In this document: positions 1 to 8,856 of the stretch, in pieces
Position numbering within the stretch: position 1 is the stretch's first letter
Layout of the letters: each line of letters opens with the position of its first letter
Assembly (NCBI RefSeq): GCF_001591505.1
Contig: NZ_BCVA01000002.1
Span: forward strand, 235,995 to 299,994
DNA: 64,000 nt
Direction of reading: 5' to 3'
DNA from: Neobacillus niacini NBRC 15566
GTDB lineage: Bacteria > Bacillota > Bacilli > Bacillales > Cytobacillaceae
Notes under the pieces: model-generated
Seen by the model: the letters and a program-made list of their open reading frames with translations, nothing else
What the model was told of the DNA's origin: nothing
Database searches by the model: none
Translations under genes and position numbers: made by a program

Positions 1-538
1 CTTTGATTTAGGTCAAAACGTTAAGTTTTCCACTTATGCCGTACCAATGATTATCGGCGAAATACGCAGGTACCTGCGCGATAACAATCCTATTCGCGTT
101 TCTAGGTCCTTAAGAGATATCGCCTATAAGGCTCTTCAAGTAAGAGAACGATTAATGAGTGAAACTTCACGGGAACCAACTGCTGAGGAGATTGCCAAAG
201 TATTAGAAGTCCCTCATGAAGAAATAGTTTTCGCATTAGATGCTATTCAAGATCCAGTATCGCTGTTTGAACCGATTTATAACGATGGCGGGGATCCTAT
301 CTATGTGATGGACCAGTTAAGCGATGAACGAAATAAAGATATCAACTGGATCGAAGAGATCGCATTAAAAGAAGGTATGCGCCGCTTAAATGAGCGGGAA
401 AAGTTAATTTTAAGAAAGCGATTCTTCCAAGGTAAAACACAAATGGAAGTAGCTGACGAAATTGGGATCTCACAAGCACAAGTCTCACGTTTAGAAAAAG
501 CTGCTATCAAACAAATGAATAAAAATATCCAAAGCTGA
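1..538 (+). CDS. sigG: RNA polymerase sporulation sigma factor SigG (3' part)
   Basis: Late forespore sigma factor, directing RNA polymerase to spore-maturation and germination genes in the forespore. The reading frame is open from base 2 (FDLGQNVKFSTYAVPMIIGE...), so the gene begins upstream of the window. About 178 codons are present of the roughly 260 usual for the family. What remains is the end of region 2, region 3 (around RRYLRDNNPIRVSRSL) and region 4, with a C-terminal helix-turn-helix around FFQGKTQMEVADEIGISQAQ. The sequence is nearly identical to what I know of B. subtilis SigG and distinct from SigF. A strong terminator follows, so the downstream ylm genes are a separate unit. 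Confidence 0.96.
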   Translation, partial: FDLGQNVKFSTYAVPMIIGEIRRYLRDNNPIRVSRSLRDIAYKALQVRERLMSETSREPTAEEIAKVLEVPHEEIVFALDAIQDPVSLFEPIYNDGGDPIYVMDQLSDERNKDINWIEEIALKEGMRRLNEREKLILRKRFFQGKTQMEVADEIGISQAQVSRLEKAAIKQMNKNIQS

Positions 539-577
539 AGCTGTCCAAGAGGAAACTGCAAATAGTTGGGACGGTAA

Positions 578-618
578 AAAGGGTGAACGCTACTATAAGT
601 AGCGGCTCACCCTTTTTT
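578..618 (+). terminator. Rho-independent terminator of sigG
   Basis: A GC-rich inverted repeat (GGGTGA-CGCTACT against AGTAGCG-TCACCC, with small internal offsets) closes on a short loop and is followed by a run of T. It lies about 40 bases after the sigG stop and separates sigG from ylmC. Confidence 0.9.
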
Positions 619-675
619 ATTTTATGCTGGCAGTCTCCTTAGAAAGGGCAGCTTTATTTTTTATGATAATAACAG

Positions 676-702
676 ATAAAATAACCAAACAAATCATATA
701 TT
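676..702 (+). promoter_or_regulatory. Possible sigma-E promoter of ylmC
   Basis: ATA at 676-678, a 16-base gap, then CATATATT at 695-702, one mismatch from the mother-cell sigma-E -10 consensus CATACANT. It sits 33 bases before the ylmC start. The family name 'YlmC/YmxH sporulation protein' makes a sporulation promoter plausible. This is a motif match only; such short AT-rich matches arise by chance. Confidence 0.4.
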
Positions 703-734
703 CTCAATAGGATAAAAAGGTGGGAGTGAGAGAT

Positions 735-1004
735 ATGGTAAAAATATCTGAATTTCAGATTAAAGATGTAGTGAATGTAGCTGATGGAAAAAAGCTGGGT
801 AATATTGGCGATATTGAAATTAATCTTACTACTGGCAAAATTGAAGCAGTCATCGTTACCGGAAATGGCAAAGTTTTAGGTTTTTTTGGCAGGGAAGAAG
901 ATATCGTGATCCCGTGGAAAAATATTATAAAAATAGGTCAAGATGTAATACTGGTACGATTCAAGGCAATTGAAGAAAGACCTGCAGAAGAAATCGAAGC
1001 CTAG
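735..1004 (+). CDS. ylmC: YlmC/YmxH family PRC-barrel sporulation protein
   Basis: Small protein of 89 residues belonging to the YlmC/YmxH family, a single PRC-barrel-like beta domain. The molecular role is not known to me. The typical PRC pattern is visible: a conserved DVVNVADGKKLGNIGDIEI segment, then the loop GKVLGFFGREEDIVIPW and a final beta strand. The ATG at 735 is chosen over a GTG at 720 because a purine-rich ribosome binding site (AAGGTGGGAG) lies immediately before it. It stands between the sigG terminator and the ylmD-divIVA cluster, with a possible sigma-E promoter in front. B. subtilis carries ylmA between sigG and ylmC; it is missing here. Confidence 0.85.
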   Translation: MVKISEFQIKDVVNVADGKKLGNIGDIEINLTTGKIEAVIVTGNGKVLGFFGREEDIVIPWKNIIKIGQDVILVRFKAIEERPAEEIEA

Positions 1005-1075
1005 AACTCAGTAATATCGACGGTGACCATTTAAACGATTCGTGTTAAACTAGATAAAAACAAATGAGGTTTAGT

Positions 1076-1900
1076 ATGGAACCCTTTGCATATGAGGATC
1101 AATCATATTTTTTAATTAAAAATTGGATGGAACAGTATCCTGGGCTCGTTGCTGGAATAACAACTAAGAAAGGCGGCAGCAGTACAGGAGTTTATGAAAA
1201 TTTTAATCTCGGCTTTCATGTAGGGGATCAACTCGAAGCTGTATGCTCTAACAGGGGCCAGTTGGCTAACCTTATTGAATTTCCACTGAATTCCTGGGTA
1301 GGTGCTGAACAGACACATGACACGGTAATTAGAAGAATTATCTTGGAGGACCGTGGTAAAGGTTCGGATTCTTACGAAAGTGGATTTAAAGGGACCGATG
1401 GATTTTATACGAATGAAGAGGGAATCTTACTAACTCTTTGCTATGCTGATTGTGTCCCTCTTTTTTTTATTTCCCCAAAACACAAGATGATTGGTGCAGC
1501 ACATGCAGGGTGGAAGGGAACCGTGAATGAAATTGCGAAGAAGATGGTAGAGAAGTGGGGAGAGGAAGGAATACCTCCGAATCAAATTTTTGCAGTAATT
1601 GGTCCATCTATTTGTGGAAAATGTTATATTGTTAATGATTATGTAATGAACTTTGTTGAAAATACCCTAGAAGATGTCGAAAAAAAACCATATAATACAA
1701 TAAAAGAAGGTCAATATACATTAGATTTACGTGAACTAAATAAAATCATTCTTCTCAAAGCTGGTGTCCCAGAAAAGAATATTCAAATGACTAAACTATG
1801 CACTAGTTGTGACAAATCAGAATTTTTTTCTCATCGCCGAGACCAAGGTAAGACGGGAAGGATGTTAAGTTATATAGGATGGAAGGAGACCTCCGAATGA
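1076..1900 (+). CDS. ylmD: YlmD/PgeF laccase-fold protein (purine nucleoside phosphorylase family)
   Basis: Member of the YfiH/LACC1/PgeF family, once called multicopper polyphenol oxidase. Family members are reported to act on purine nucleosides (adenosine phosphorolysis and deamination), and the E. coli homologue edits peptidoglycan precursors, so the physiological role here is uncertain. The 274-residue protein shows the family metal-site motifs: CYADCVP (about residue 122), AAHAGWKGT (His about 143) and GPSICGKCY (about 180). The ATG at 1076 is preferred to the ATG at 1064 because a GAGG ribosome binding site precedes it at the right distance. Its stop overlaps the ylmE start (ATGA), indicating co-translation. 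Confidence 0.88.
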   Translation: MEPFAYEDQSYFLIKNWMEQYPGLVAGITTKKGGSSTGVYENFNLGFHVGDQLEAVCSNRGQLANLIEFPLNSWVGAEQTHDTVIRRIILEDRGKGSDSYESGFKGTDGFYTNEEGILLTLCYADCVPLFFISPKHKMIGAAHAGWKGTVNEIAKKMVEKWGEEGIPPNQIFAVIGPSICGKCYIVNDYVMNFVENTLEDVEKKPYNTIKEGQYTLDLRELNKIILLKAGVPEKNIQMTKLCTSCDKSEFFSHRRDQGKTGRMLSYIGWKETSE

Positions 1901-2583
1901 GGGTTGCAGAAAATCTCTTACATATCAGTCAGCAAATTAGCGAGGCATGTCAAAAGGTAAATCGGACTCCTGATGAAGTGAAACTTATTGCAGTTACCAA
2001 GTATGTTAGTATTGATAGAGCGAATGAGGCTTTGGAAGCTGGAATCATAAATCTGGGTGAAAATCGAGATGACGGGCTTTTGAATAAATGGGAAGTATTA
2101 GGGGACAAGCCTTTTTGGCATTTTATCGGCAGTCTGCAGACTCGCAAAGTTAAAAATATTATTGATAAGGTAGAATATATACACTCTTTAGATCGCATTT
2201 CTTTGGCAGAGGAAATTAATAAACGTGCAGTGAAAAAGATGAAATGCCTTGTCCAAGTGAATGTTTCACAAGAAGAAACAAAGCATGGTCTAGCTCCTCA
2301 TGCTGTTTTAGATTTTATCAAGGATCTTCGTCCGTATGAGAATATTAGCATTGAAGGTTTAATGACAATGGCTCCATTCACGGATGATGAAGAACAGCTT
2401 CGAACCTGTTTTCGAAAGTTAAAGGAGCTCCGTGACGAAATAAAAAATTGTAATCTGGATTATGCCCCTTGTAATGAACTCTCAATGGGGATGTCAAACG
2501 ATTTTGAAATAGCCATTGAAGAGGGAGCAACAATGATTAGAATTGGAACTGCACTTGTCGGTGCGGCTGGTGAGGAGGAATAA
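1897..2583 (+). CDS. ylmE: YggS/PLPBP family pyridoxal-phosphate homeostasis protein
   Basis: Single-domain PLP-binding protein of the YggS/PROSC family, a fold-type III alanine-racemase-like TIM barrel without known catalysis. Family members buffer pyridoxal phosphate and affect amino-acid and keto-acid balance. At 228 residues it has the usual length. The PLP lysine lies in the N-terminal motif [10 protein letters not shown], and the family signatures [18 protein letters not shown] and [18 protein letters not shown] follow. The start at 1897 is supported by a strong AAGGAG site just upstream and the 4-base overlap with ylmD. The gene is conserved next to sepF in Firmicutes and Actinobacteria. 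Confidence 0.92.
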   Translation: MRVAENLLHISQQISEACQKVNRTPDEVKLIAVTKYVSIDRANEALEAGIINLGENRDDGLLNKWEVLGDKPFWHFIGSLQTRKVKNIIDKVEYIHSLDRISLAEEINKRAVKKMKCLVQVNVSQEETKHGLAPHAVLDFIKDLRPYENISIEGLMTMAPFTDDEEQLRTCFRKLKELRDEIKNCNLDYAPCNELSMGMSNDFEIAIEEGATMIRIGTALVGAAGEEE

Positions 2584-2584
2584 A

Positions 2585-3022
2585 ATGACGATTAAATCGA
2601 AATTAAAAACATTTTTCTTTTTAGATGATGATTACGATGATAATAATCAGGATGATTATGAAAAGGTTGAACCACCTATAAAACCTCAAAAACCGACTAT
2701 GAAACCGCAAAATATTGTTAGTTTACAGAGTGTCCAAAAGGCTTCAAAAGTAATTTTAGTGGAACCAAGAGTATATGCTGAAGCCCAGGATATCACCGAC
2801 CATTTAAAAAACCGCCGGGCTGTAGTCGTGAATCTTCAGCGTATTGGCCATGATGAAGGCAGACAAATCGTTGATTTTTTGAGTGGGGCTGTTTATGCAT
2901 TGGGTGGAGATATACAAAAAATAGGATCTAGTATCTTTTTATGTACTCCTGATAATGTTGAGATTTCTGGTAATATATCTGAATTAGTAAAAGAACAAGA
3001 ATTTCAAGATACGAGGTGGTAA
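2585..3022 (+). CDS. sepF: Cell division protein SepF
   Basis: Membrane-anchored FtsZ partner that forms rings and supports septum assembly. The 145-residue protein has an N-terminal amphipathic membrane anchor (MTIKSKLKTFFFL), an acidic, proline-rich linker (residues about 15-45, with DDDYDDNNQDD and a KPQKPTMKPQ stretch), and the C-terminal SepF dimer domain beginning near SVQKASKVILVEPRVYAEAQ and containing HLKNRRAVVVNLQRI and VDFLSGAVYALGGDI. The start at 2585 follows GAGGAGGAATAA; a longer reading frame from 2543 runs inside ylmE and is not used. It lies 1 base after ylmE and 6 bases before ylmG. Confidence 0.95.
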   Translation: MTIKSKLKTFFFLDDDYDDNNQDDYEKVEPPIKPQKPTMKPQNIVSLQSVQKASKVILVEPRVYAEAQDITDHLKNRRAVVVNLQRIGHDEGRQIVDFLSGAVYALGGDIQKIGSSIFLCTPDNVEISGNISELVKEQEFQDTRW

Positions 3023-3028
3023 AAAGAA

Positions 3029-3292
3029 ATGGATATTATCTTTAACGTTTTAATCCAACTACTTGGAATATATAAATGGATGCTCATCATCTATATCCTT
3101 CTATCTTGGTTTCCAAATATGAGAGACTCTCAGATTGGAGCAATTCTTGGTAAATTATGTGAGCCATTTCTAGAACCTTTTAGAAGAATTATTCCACCAT
3201 TTGGTATGATGGATCTTTCTCCTTTAGCGGCTTTCTTTGTTTTATCTTTTGCCCCGCATGGCTTAAGAGTAATACAAAACTTAATTTCTTAA
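3029..3292 (+). CDS. ylmG: YggT family membrane protein YlmG
   Basis: Small integral membrane protein of 87 residues with two hydrophobic segments (about residues 1-27 and 65-85) separated by a polar loop containing LGKLCEPFLEPFRRIIPPFG, the YggT family hallmark. Family members occur in bacterial cell-division clusters and in chloroplasts, where they affect nucleoid or division organisation. The precise biochemical role is unknown. The position between sepF and ylmH matches the division cluster of Firmicutes. Confidence 0.9.
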   Translation: MDIIFNVLIQLLGIYKWMLIIYILLSWFPNMRDSQIGAILGKLCEPFLEPFRRIIPPFGMMDLSPLAAFFVLSFAPHGLRVIQNLIS

Positions 3293-3321
3293 ATTAACCT
3301 ATCCGGTCTGAGGAGTTAAAC

Positions 3322-4095
3322 ATGAATATTTATCAGCATTTTCGCCCGGAGGAACGGGAATTTATTGATCAAGTATTACATTGGAAAGATTATGTGGATA
3401 CCAGCTATACTGCTAAGCTTACCGATTTTCTTGATCCAAGAGAGCAGCATATTTTAAAAGTCTTAATAGGTGAAAATGGAAATATAAAGTATCAGCTTTT
3501 TGGCGGGATTTTATCTAGTGAAAGAAAAAGGGCATTAATTATGCCGGACTACTTGATTCCGACGGAAGATGAATTTCAAATTAATCTTTTTGAAATCGAC
3601 TATCCTGTTAAATTTGTTACAATCGAACACCCCCAAGTACTGGGTTCACTCATGTCACTTGGATTAAAACGAGGAAAATTTGGTGACATATTGATAAAAG
3701 ATGGAAGAGTTCAGTTTTTCGCTGCTGCAGAAATTAGTGACTACATCAGAAATAATATAGAATCAATTGGCAAAGCCTCTATACGATTAAAAGAGCTGGC
3801 ACTGGATGAGGCAATCAATACAGATGACTTTTGGATAGAACAGGTAATTACTGTTTCCTCCTTAAGGCTCGATACCATTATTTCCGGTATACATAATATC
3901 TCAAGGCAAAAATCACAGCTTTTTATTCAACAAGGATTGGTAAAAGTAAACTGGACCACAATTGAAAATGTTTCTTTCGAATGTGGAGAAGGTGATTTGT
4001 TGTCAGTTAGAGGCTATGGCAGAGTGAAGATTTTGTCTGTTGAAGGAAAAACAAAAAAAGATAAGTGGCGAATTGTTGTCGGAAAACAAAAATAA
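3322..4095 (+). CDS. ylmH: S4-domain RNA-binding protein YlmH (ribosome quality control factor)
   Basis: RNA-binding protein of 257 residues. The N-terminal YlmH domain (conserved FRPEEREFIDQVLHWKD start and a central FGGILSSERKRALIMPDY segment) is followed by a C-terminal S4 domain at about residues 180-245 (SSLRLDTIISGIHNISRQKSQ, then VKVNW and GDLLSVRGYGR). In B. subtilis YlmH has been linked to ribosome-associated quality control, where it can support RqcH in adding poly-alanine tails on stalled 50S subunits. Here the gene sits in the division cluster, 93 bases before divIVA, while rqcH is about 18 kb away. A good AGGAG ribosome binding site precedes the ATG. Confidence 0.9.
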   Translation: MNIYQHFRPEEREFIDQVLHWKDYVDTSYTAKLTDFLDPREQHILKVLIGENGNIKYQLFGGILSSERKRALIMPDYLIPTEDEFQINLFEIDYPVKFVTIEHPQVLGSLMSLGLKRGKFGDILIKDGRVQFFAAAEISDYIRNNIESIGKASIRLKELALDEAINTDDFWIEQVITVSSLRLDTIISGIHNISRQKSQLFIQQGLVKVNWTTIENVSFECGEGDLLSVRGYGRVKILSVEGKTKKDKWRIVVGKQK

Positions 4096-4188
4096 ATTTT
4101 ATTATCAGCAGGAATTTCCGAAAACATTGTCGAATAATTGCTTATACACTATATACATACAGAAGAAAGATTCTTGGAGGTGGCATCA

Positions 4189-4704
4189 ATGCCGTTAACG
4201 CCGTTAGATATTCACAATAAAGAATTTAATAAAGGTTTTCGTGGTTATGATGAAGACGAGGTAAATGAATTTTTAGATCAAGTAATTAAGGATTATGAAT
4301 TAGTCCTTCGTGAAAAAAAAGAAATGGAAGAAAAATTAAATGAAATGAAAGACCGTCTAGGTCATTTTGTAAATATTGAAGAAACATTAAACAAGTCTAT
4401 TATCATTGCTCAAGAGGCTGGTGAAGATGTTAAACGAAATGCACAAAAGGAAGCAAAACTCATCATAAAGGAAGCAGAAAAGAATGCAGATCGTATCGTG
4501 AATGAGTCGCTTTCAAAAGCTAGAAAAATTGCTCTTGAAATCGAGGATTTGAAGAAGCAATCAAAAGTTTTTCGTACACGTTTTAAGATGTTGATAGAAG
4601 CTCAGCTGGATATGCTTAATACAGATGATTGGGATCATTTATTAGAGTATGAAGTGGATGCAACAGAATTAAAAATTCACGAAGAAGAAGATTCCTTAGC
4701 TTGA
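4189..4704 (+). CDS. divIVA: Cell division / polarity protein DivIVA
   Basis: Coiled-coil protein that senses negative membrane curvature and collects at new septa and poles, recruiting MinJ/MinCD and, during sporulation, the chromosome-anchoring machinery. The 171-residue protein has the conserved N-terminal lipid-binding domain (MPLTPLDIHNKEF, then FRGYDEDEVNEFLDQV), a short linker and a long heptad-rich coiled coil (about residues 65-150) ending in MLIEAQLDMLNTDDWDHLLEYEVDA. The start at 4189 is set by a TTGGAGGTGG ribosome binding site and by the family's invariant MPLTP start; an upstream in-frame ATG at 4138 is not used. Confidence 0.96.
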   Translation: MPLTPLDIHNKEFNKGFRGYDEDEVNEFLDQVIKDYELVLREKKEMEEKLNEMKDRLGHFVNIEETLNKSIIIAQEAGEDVKRNAQKEAKLIIKEAEKNADRIVNESLSKARKIALEIEDLKKQSKVFRTRFKMLIEAQLDMLNTDDWDHLLEYEVDATELKIHEEEDSLA

Positions 4705-4730
4705 CGAACTGGTATTATTTCGCATATAAT
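4701..4730 (+). promoter_or_regulatory. Sigma-A promoter of the ileS T-box transcript
   Basis: TTGACG at 4701-4706 and a perfect TATAAT at 4725-4730, 18 bases apart. The -35 box overlaps the divIVA stop codon (4702-4704). Transcription would start near 4737, just where the T-box leader begins. Confidence 0.75.
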
Positions 4731-4736
4731 TTTTTA

Positions 4737-5020
4737 ACAGGTAGATAAAGAATGGTAATGACAATGAGAGGGACAGTACAATTTTTCGAAAACTTTTGAT
4801 AGCGAGCCGGGGAGGGTGGAAGCCTGGGAAAAGTGAAAGATTGGAAGATCACCCTTGAGTCCCAAACTGAAACTCTTATATAAAGAAGAGTAAGTTATGG
4901 CGGGTTATTCACGTTACGAATCTTAAAGAGGATAGTACGATTTACGTGCTATTTATCAGGGTGGTACCGCGGGAATAAAACCTTCTCGTCCCTTTTTTGG
5001 GATGAGAGGGTTTTTTTATT
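4737..5020 (+). promoter_or_regulatory. T-box riboswitch (isoleucine) upstream of ileS
   Basis: Leader RNA that reads uncharged tRNA-Ile and antiterminates when isoleucine is scarce. Visible parts are: a long imperfect Stem I region (about 4790-4860); a likely specifier codon ATC at 4848-4850 followed by the usual A; the conserved T-box core AGGGTGGTACCGCGG at 4958-4972, which base-pairs with the tRNA acceptor end; and the terminator (12-bp stem 4981-4992 with 4999-5010, then a T run). ATC matches the downstream isoleucyl-tRNA synthetase. This 366-base stretch between divIVA and ileS holds no gene. Confidence 0.95.
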
Positions 5021-5070
5021 TGTCTATTGTCAATTCTGTTTATGATGAGTATTACAGGAGGAATAAGAAA

Positions 5071-7842
5071 ATGGAATATAAAGATACGTTATTAATGCCA
5101 AAAACTGAATTTCCAATGCGGGGAAACCTTCCACAAAGAGAACCTGAAATTCAGGCAAAGTGGGAAGAAATGAATATCTACAAAAAGGTTCAGGAGCGTA
5201 CAGCAGGACGTCCAATGTTTGTGCTTCATGATGGACCTCCATATGCAAATGGCGATATTCATATGGGTCACGCCCTAAACAAAGTATTAAAGGATATGAT
5301 TGTTCGCTTTAAATCGATGAGTGGCTTTAATGCACCATATGTTCCAGGCTGGGATACACATGGTTTGCCAATCGAGCAGGCGTTAACAAACAAGGGCGTA
5401 AAGCGTAAAGAGATGACAGTAGCGGAATTCCGGCAGCTTTGTACAAAATATGCCCTTGAACAAGTAAGCAATCAGCGTGAACAATTTAAACGCATCGGGG
5501 TTCGTGGTGATTGGGAAAACCCATATATTACTCTTAAGCCCGAATATGAGGCACAGCAGATTAAAGTCTTTGGAGAAATGGCGAAGAAAGGCTATATCTA
5601 TAAAGGTCTTAAACCTGTATATTGGTCTCCATCAAGTGAATCAGCACTTGCGGAAGCAGAAATTGAATATCAAGATAAAAAATCACCATCCATTTATGTG
5701 GGCTTTAAAGTTAAGGATGGAAAAGGTGTACTTGATTCAGATGTCCAAATTGTCATCTGGACGACAACACCTTGGACGATTCCTGCTAACTTAGGCATTT
5801 CGGTTCACCCAGACCTAACCTATGTGGTTGTTGACGTGAACGGAAACAAATATTTAGTAGCGGAAGCTCTTCTAGAATCAGTTACGAAGGAAATTGGCTG
5901 GGAAGATGTAGCTGTTGTTCAAAAGGTAAAAGGTAATGAATTAGAGAATATCCTTGCAACACATCCATTATATGGCCGTGACTCCCTAGTAATGCTAGGA
6001 GAACATGTCACAACTGATGCTGGAACAGGCTGTGTTCATACAGCACCAGGACATGGGGAGGATGACTTTTATGTTGGACAAAAGTATGGACTAGAAGTAC
6101 TCTGCCCAGTGGATGATAAAGGTGTGATGACAAGTGAAGCACCAGGATTCGAAGGATTGTTTTACGAAACCGCAAACAAGGCAATTGGAGAAGCCTTGGA
6201 ACAAGCAGGTGCTCTCTTAAAGCTTTCGTTTATCACTCACTCCTATCCACACGATTGGAGAACAAAAAAGCCTGTAATCTTTAGAGCTACAGCACAATGG
6301 TTTGCATCCATTAAAGACTTCCGGGATGACCTGCTAGAAGCTGTTAAAGAAACAAAGTGGGTGCCTGCATGGGGTGAAACACGACTATTTAATATGGTCC
6401 GTGACCGTGGCGATTGGTGTATTTCACGTCAGCGTGTATGGGGAGTTCCAATCCCGGTATTTTATGCTGAAAATGGCGAGGAAATAATCACCGATGAAAC
6501 GATTAACCATGTTTCCGATTTGTTCCGTGAATCTGGATCAAATGTTTGGTTTGAAAGAGAAGCAAAGGACCTTCTTCCAGAAGGCTTCAGCCATCCAGGC
6601 AGTCCAAATGGATTGTTTACAAAAGAAACGGATATCATGGATGTTTGGTTCGATTCTGGTTCTTCACACCAAGCGGTTCTCTTAGAAAGAGATGACTTAG
6701 TACGCCCGGCAGATTTGTATCTAGAGGGCTCAGACCAATATCGCGGATGGTTTAACTCTTCGTTATCAACTGCGGTAGCTGTGACTGGTAAAGCACCTTA
6801 CAAAGGAGTATTAAGTCACGGATTTGCTTTAGATGGTGAAGGAAGAAAGATGAGTAAATCATTAGGAAATGTTGTAGTTCCTGAGAAGGTAATGAAACAA
6901 TTAGGTGCCGATATTTTAAGGCTTTGGGTAGCTTCTGTTGATTATCAGGCGGATGTTCGTGTATCCGACGCTATCCTAAAACAAGTTGCAGAAGTTTATC
7001 GGAAAATCCGTAATACCTTCCGTTTCTTACTTGGTAACTTGTCCGACTTCAATCCTGCAACCGATAGGGTTTCATATGAAAACCTTCGTGAAGTGGATCA
7101 ATTTATGCTTGTAAAATTAAATAAACTGATTAAATATTCTTTAAATGCCTATGAAAATTACGAGTTCGCTGGAATTTACCATGCAGTTAATAATTTCTGT
7201 ACTCTTGATTTAAGTGCATTCTATCTTGATTTTGCAAAGGATGTTCTTTATATCGAGTCCGTTAATAACCATGAACGCCGTGCAATTCAAACCGTTCTTT
7301 ATGATTCTTTAGTTGCTTTAACAAAGTTAGTAACGCCTATTCTTCCTCATACTGCAGACGAGGTTTGGAAATTCATCCCTGCCGTTACAGAAGAAAGTGT
7401 CCAGTTAACCGATATGCCTGAATATCAGGAACTTAATAATGCAGCTGCATTGGAGGAAAAATGGACGGCATTTATGAAGCTTCGTGATGATGTATTAAAA
7501 GCACTTGAAGAAGCAAGAAATCAAAAGGTTATTGGTAAATCATTAACTGCTAAGGTTTCTTTATATGTGAATCAGAATACGAAATCCTTATTAGACTCTA
7601 TTCAAGAGAATGTGCAGCAACTATTTATCATCTCAGGATTCGAGGTCGCAGGAAGTTACGATCAAGCACCTGAAAATGCGATTAAATTAGATACAGCTGC
7701 TATAGTTGTAACAAAAGCTGAAGGTGAAACTTGTGAGCGCTGTTGGGTTGTCACACCAGAAGTTGGTAAAGATCCGGAGCACCCTACACTTTGCCCGCGT
7801 TGTGCAGAAGTGGTTAAAGAAAACTATACTCATTTAGCTTAA
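5071..7842 (+). CDS. ileS: Isoleucyl-tRNA synthetase
   Basis: Class I aminoacyl-tRNA synthetase that charges tRNA-Ile with isoleucine, with a CP1 editing domain that clears Val-tRNA-Ile. The 923-residue protein shows the HIGH motif as GDIHMGH (about residue 60), the editing-domain block [11 protein letters not shown], the KMSKS loop at about residue 593 ([10 protein letters not shown]), and a C-terminal zinc site with two CxxC pairs (CERCW and CPRCAEVV). Length and zinc site are those of the bacterial type found in Bacillus. The ATG at 5071 is preceded by AGGAGGAATAAG; an upstream in-frame start at 5002 lies inside the T-box terminator and is rejected. Expression is controlled by the Ile T-box. 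Confidence 0.98.
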   Translation: MEYKDTLLMPKTEFPMRGNLPQREPEIQAKWEEMNIYKKVQERTAGRPMFVLHDGPPYANGDIHMGHALNKVLKDMIVRFKSMSGFNAPYVPGWDTHGLPIEQALTNKGVKRKEMTVAEFRQLCTKYALEQVSNQREQFKRIGVRGDWENPYITLKPEYEAQQIKVFGEMAKKGYIYKGLKPVYWSPSSESALAEAEIEYQDKKSPSIYVGFKVKDGKGVLDSDVQIVIWTTTPWTIPANLGISVHPDLTYVVVDVNGNKYLVAEALLESVTKEIGWEDVAVVQKVKGNELENILATHPLYGRDSLVMLGEHVTTDAGTGCVHTAPGHGEDDFYVGQKYGLEVLCPVDDKGVMTSEAPGFEGLFYETANKAIGEALEQAGALLKLSFITHSYPHDWRTKKPVIFRATAQWFASIKDFRDDLLEAVKETKWVPAWGETRLFNMVRDRGDWCISRQRVWGVPIPVFYAENGEEIITDETINHVSDLFRESGSNVWFEREAKDLLPEGFSHPGSPNGLFTKETDIMDVWFDSGSSHQAVLLERDDLVRPADLYLEGSDQYRGWFNSSLSTAVAVTGKAPYKGVLSHGFALDGEGRKMSKSLGNVVVPEKVMKQLGADILRLWVASVDYQADVRVSDAILKQVAEVYRKIRNTFRFLLGNLSDFNPATDRVSYENLREVDQFMLVKLNKLIKYSLNAYENYEFAGIYHAVNNFCTLDLSAFYLDFAKDVLYIESVNNHERRAIQTVLYDSLVALTKLVTPILPHTADEVWKFIPAVTEESVQLTDMPEYQELNNAAALEEKWTAFMKLRDDVLKALEEARNQKVIGKSLTAKVSLYVNQNTKSLLDSIQENVQQLFIISGFEVAGSYDQAPENAIKLDTAAIVVTKAEGETCERCWVVTPEVGKDPEHPTLCPRCAEVVKENYTHLA

Positions 7843-7848
7843 TAAGAC

Positions 7849-7880
7849 AAACCCCATGATATTTTCATGGGGTTTTTTCA
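7849..7880 (+). terminator. Terminator of ileS
   Basis: Perfect 10-bp inverted repeat AACCCCATGA / TCATGGGGTT followed by six T, 7 bases after the ileS stop. Confidence 0.92.
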
Positions 7881-7988
7881 TTTTTTAACCTATTCCGTTA
7901 ATTGTTGTTTTTGATGTCAAATGTTTTCCCGGGTCGGTACAATTTATCGGGAGATAATATGAGAAATAAGATAACGGAGGTTACAACT

Positions 7989-8285
7989 ATGAATGCAATG
8001 CAGGAAGAGCTGTTTTGGGAACTCCGTAAAACTCAATTAGAAATTTTAAGATCATTAAAAAATAAGCATAAAAATGAATGGATGATTACTGTTTTAGAGG
8101 AAGAATTAGATGACATAACAACTGCTATTCAAAAGTTGGAAGACGGTAATTTTGGACAATGTGAATCATCAGGTGAACCGATACCTGAATATTTTTTGAA
8201 AATTATGCCAACGATAAAAACATCACGGGATACAGAAATTTTAGAGCATTTTTATCGAAAACCAATGAATTCCTCCATTTTCTAG
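7989..8285 (+). CDS. ylyA: YlyA, DksA/TraR-like RNA polymerase-binding protein with degenerate zinc finger
   Basis: Small DksA/TraR-like protein of 98 residues between ileS and lspA, the position of B. subtilis ylyA. YlyA is reported there to bind RNA polymerase and tune sigma-G-dependent spore germination genes. The sequence has an N-terminal helical pair (about residues 1-58, ending TTAIQKLEDGNFGQC) and a C-terminal domain that follows the DksA zinc-finger spacing (GQCESSGEPIPEYFLKIMPT). Only the first of the four expected cysteines is kept, so zinc binding is unlikely. The start at 7989 follows a strong ACGGAGGTT ribosome binding site. I assign the name by synteny and fold rather than strong identity. 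Confidence 0.75.
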   Translation: MNAMQEELFWELRKTQLEILRSLKNKHKNEWMITVLEEELDDITTAIQKLEDGNFGQCESSGEPIPEYFLKIMPTIKTSRDTEILEHFYRKPMNSSIF

Positions 8286-8292
8286 CGTTACA

Positions 8293-8322
8293 TTGTAGTT
8301 TAGCTAAAGATTGTGCTAAAAT
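8293..8322 (+). promoter_or_regulatory. Probable sigma-A promoter of lspA
   Basis: TTGTAG at 8293-8298 and TAAAAT at 8317-8322 with an 18-base spacer. The -10 is preceded by TGC, giving an extended -10 element. It lies 42 bases before the lspA start. Confidence 0.5.
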
Positions 8323-8364
8323 GCTAAGGAGTAAAGTCAACGCGTGAGATGGAGGTATTCCTTA

Positions 8365-8856
8365 GTGTTTTATTATTTAATCGCAATTTTTATTATTTTA
8401 TTAGACCAAGTGACAAAATGGATGATTGTCACAAAAATGTACCTTGGTGAAAGTATCCCAATTATTGAGGACTTTTTGTATATTACTTCTCACCGGAATC
8501 GGGGAGCGGCATGGGGAATATTACAAGGACAGATGTGGTTCTTCTATGTGATTACCGCTGTAGTAATCGTTGCGATCATTTATTACATTCAAAAAGAGGC
8601 AAAAGGTAAGTGGCTGTTAGGTGTCTCCTTGGCATTTATGCTAGGTGGAGCTATAGGTAATTTTATCGACCGCTTGCTTCGAAAAGAAGTTGTTGATTTT
8701 ATTCATACGTATATTTTTAATTATAACTTCCCAGTATTTAATATTGCGGATTCGGCTTTGGTCATTGGCGTAGTGTTATTGATGATTCAAATGCTGCGCG
8801 ATGAGCGTGAAACAAAGGAGAAATCATATGGAGAAAATGGTACACACCATTCTTGA
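8365..8856 (+). CDS. lspA: Lipoprotein signal peptidase (signal peptidase II)
   Basis: Integral membrane aspartyl protease that removes the signal peptide of diacylglyceryl-modified prolipoproteins. The 163-residue protein has four hydrophobic segments and both catalytic aspartates in their conserved blocks: D102 in GNFIDR and D129 in FNIADS, the same numbering I know for B. subtilis LspA. The [12 protein letters not shown] signature is also present. The start is the GTG at 8365, with TGGAGG placed just upstream; this gives the family's short hydrophobic N-terminus ([14 protein letters not shown]). An upstream in-frame GTG at 8344 precedes the ribosome binding site and is rejected. The last 29 bases overlap rluD in another frame. 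Confidence 0.96.
   Translation: MFYYLIAIFIILLDQVTKWMIVTKMYLGESIPIIEDFLYITSHRNRGAAWGILQGQMWFFYVITAVVIVAIIYYIQKEAKGKWLLGVSLAFMLGGAIGNFIDRLLRKEVVDFIHTYIFNYNFPVFNIADSALVIGVVLLMIQMLRDERETKEKSYGENGTHHS

Noticed and set aside
5477..5794. 105-codon plus-strand open frame inside ileS
   Set aside because: Out-of-frame shadow of the ileS editing domain, without start signals.
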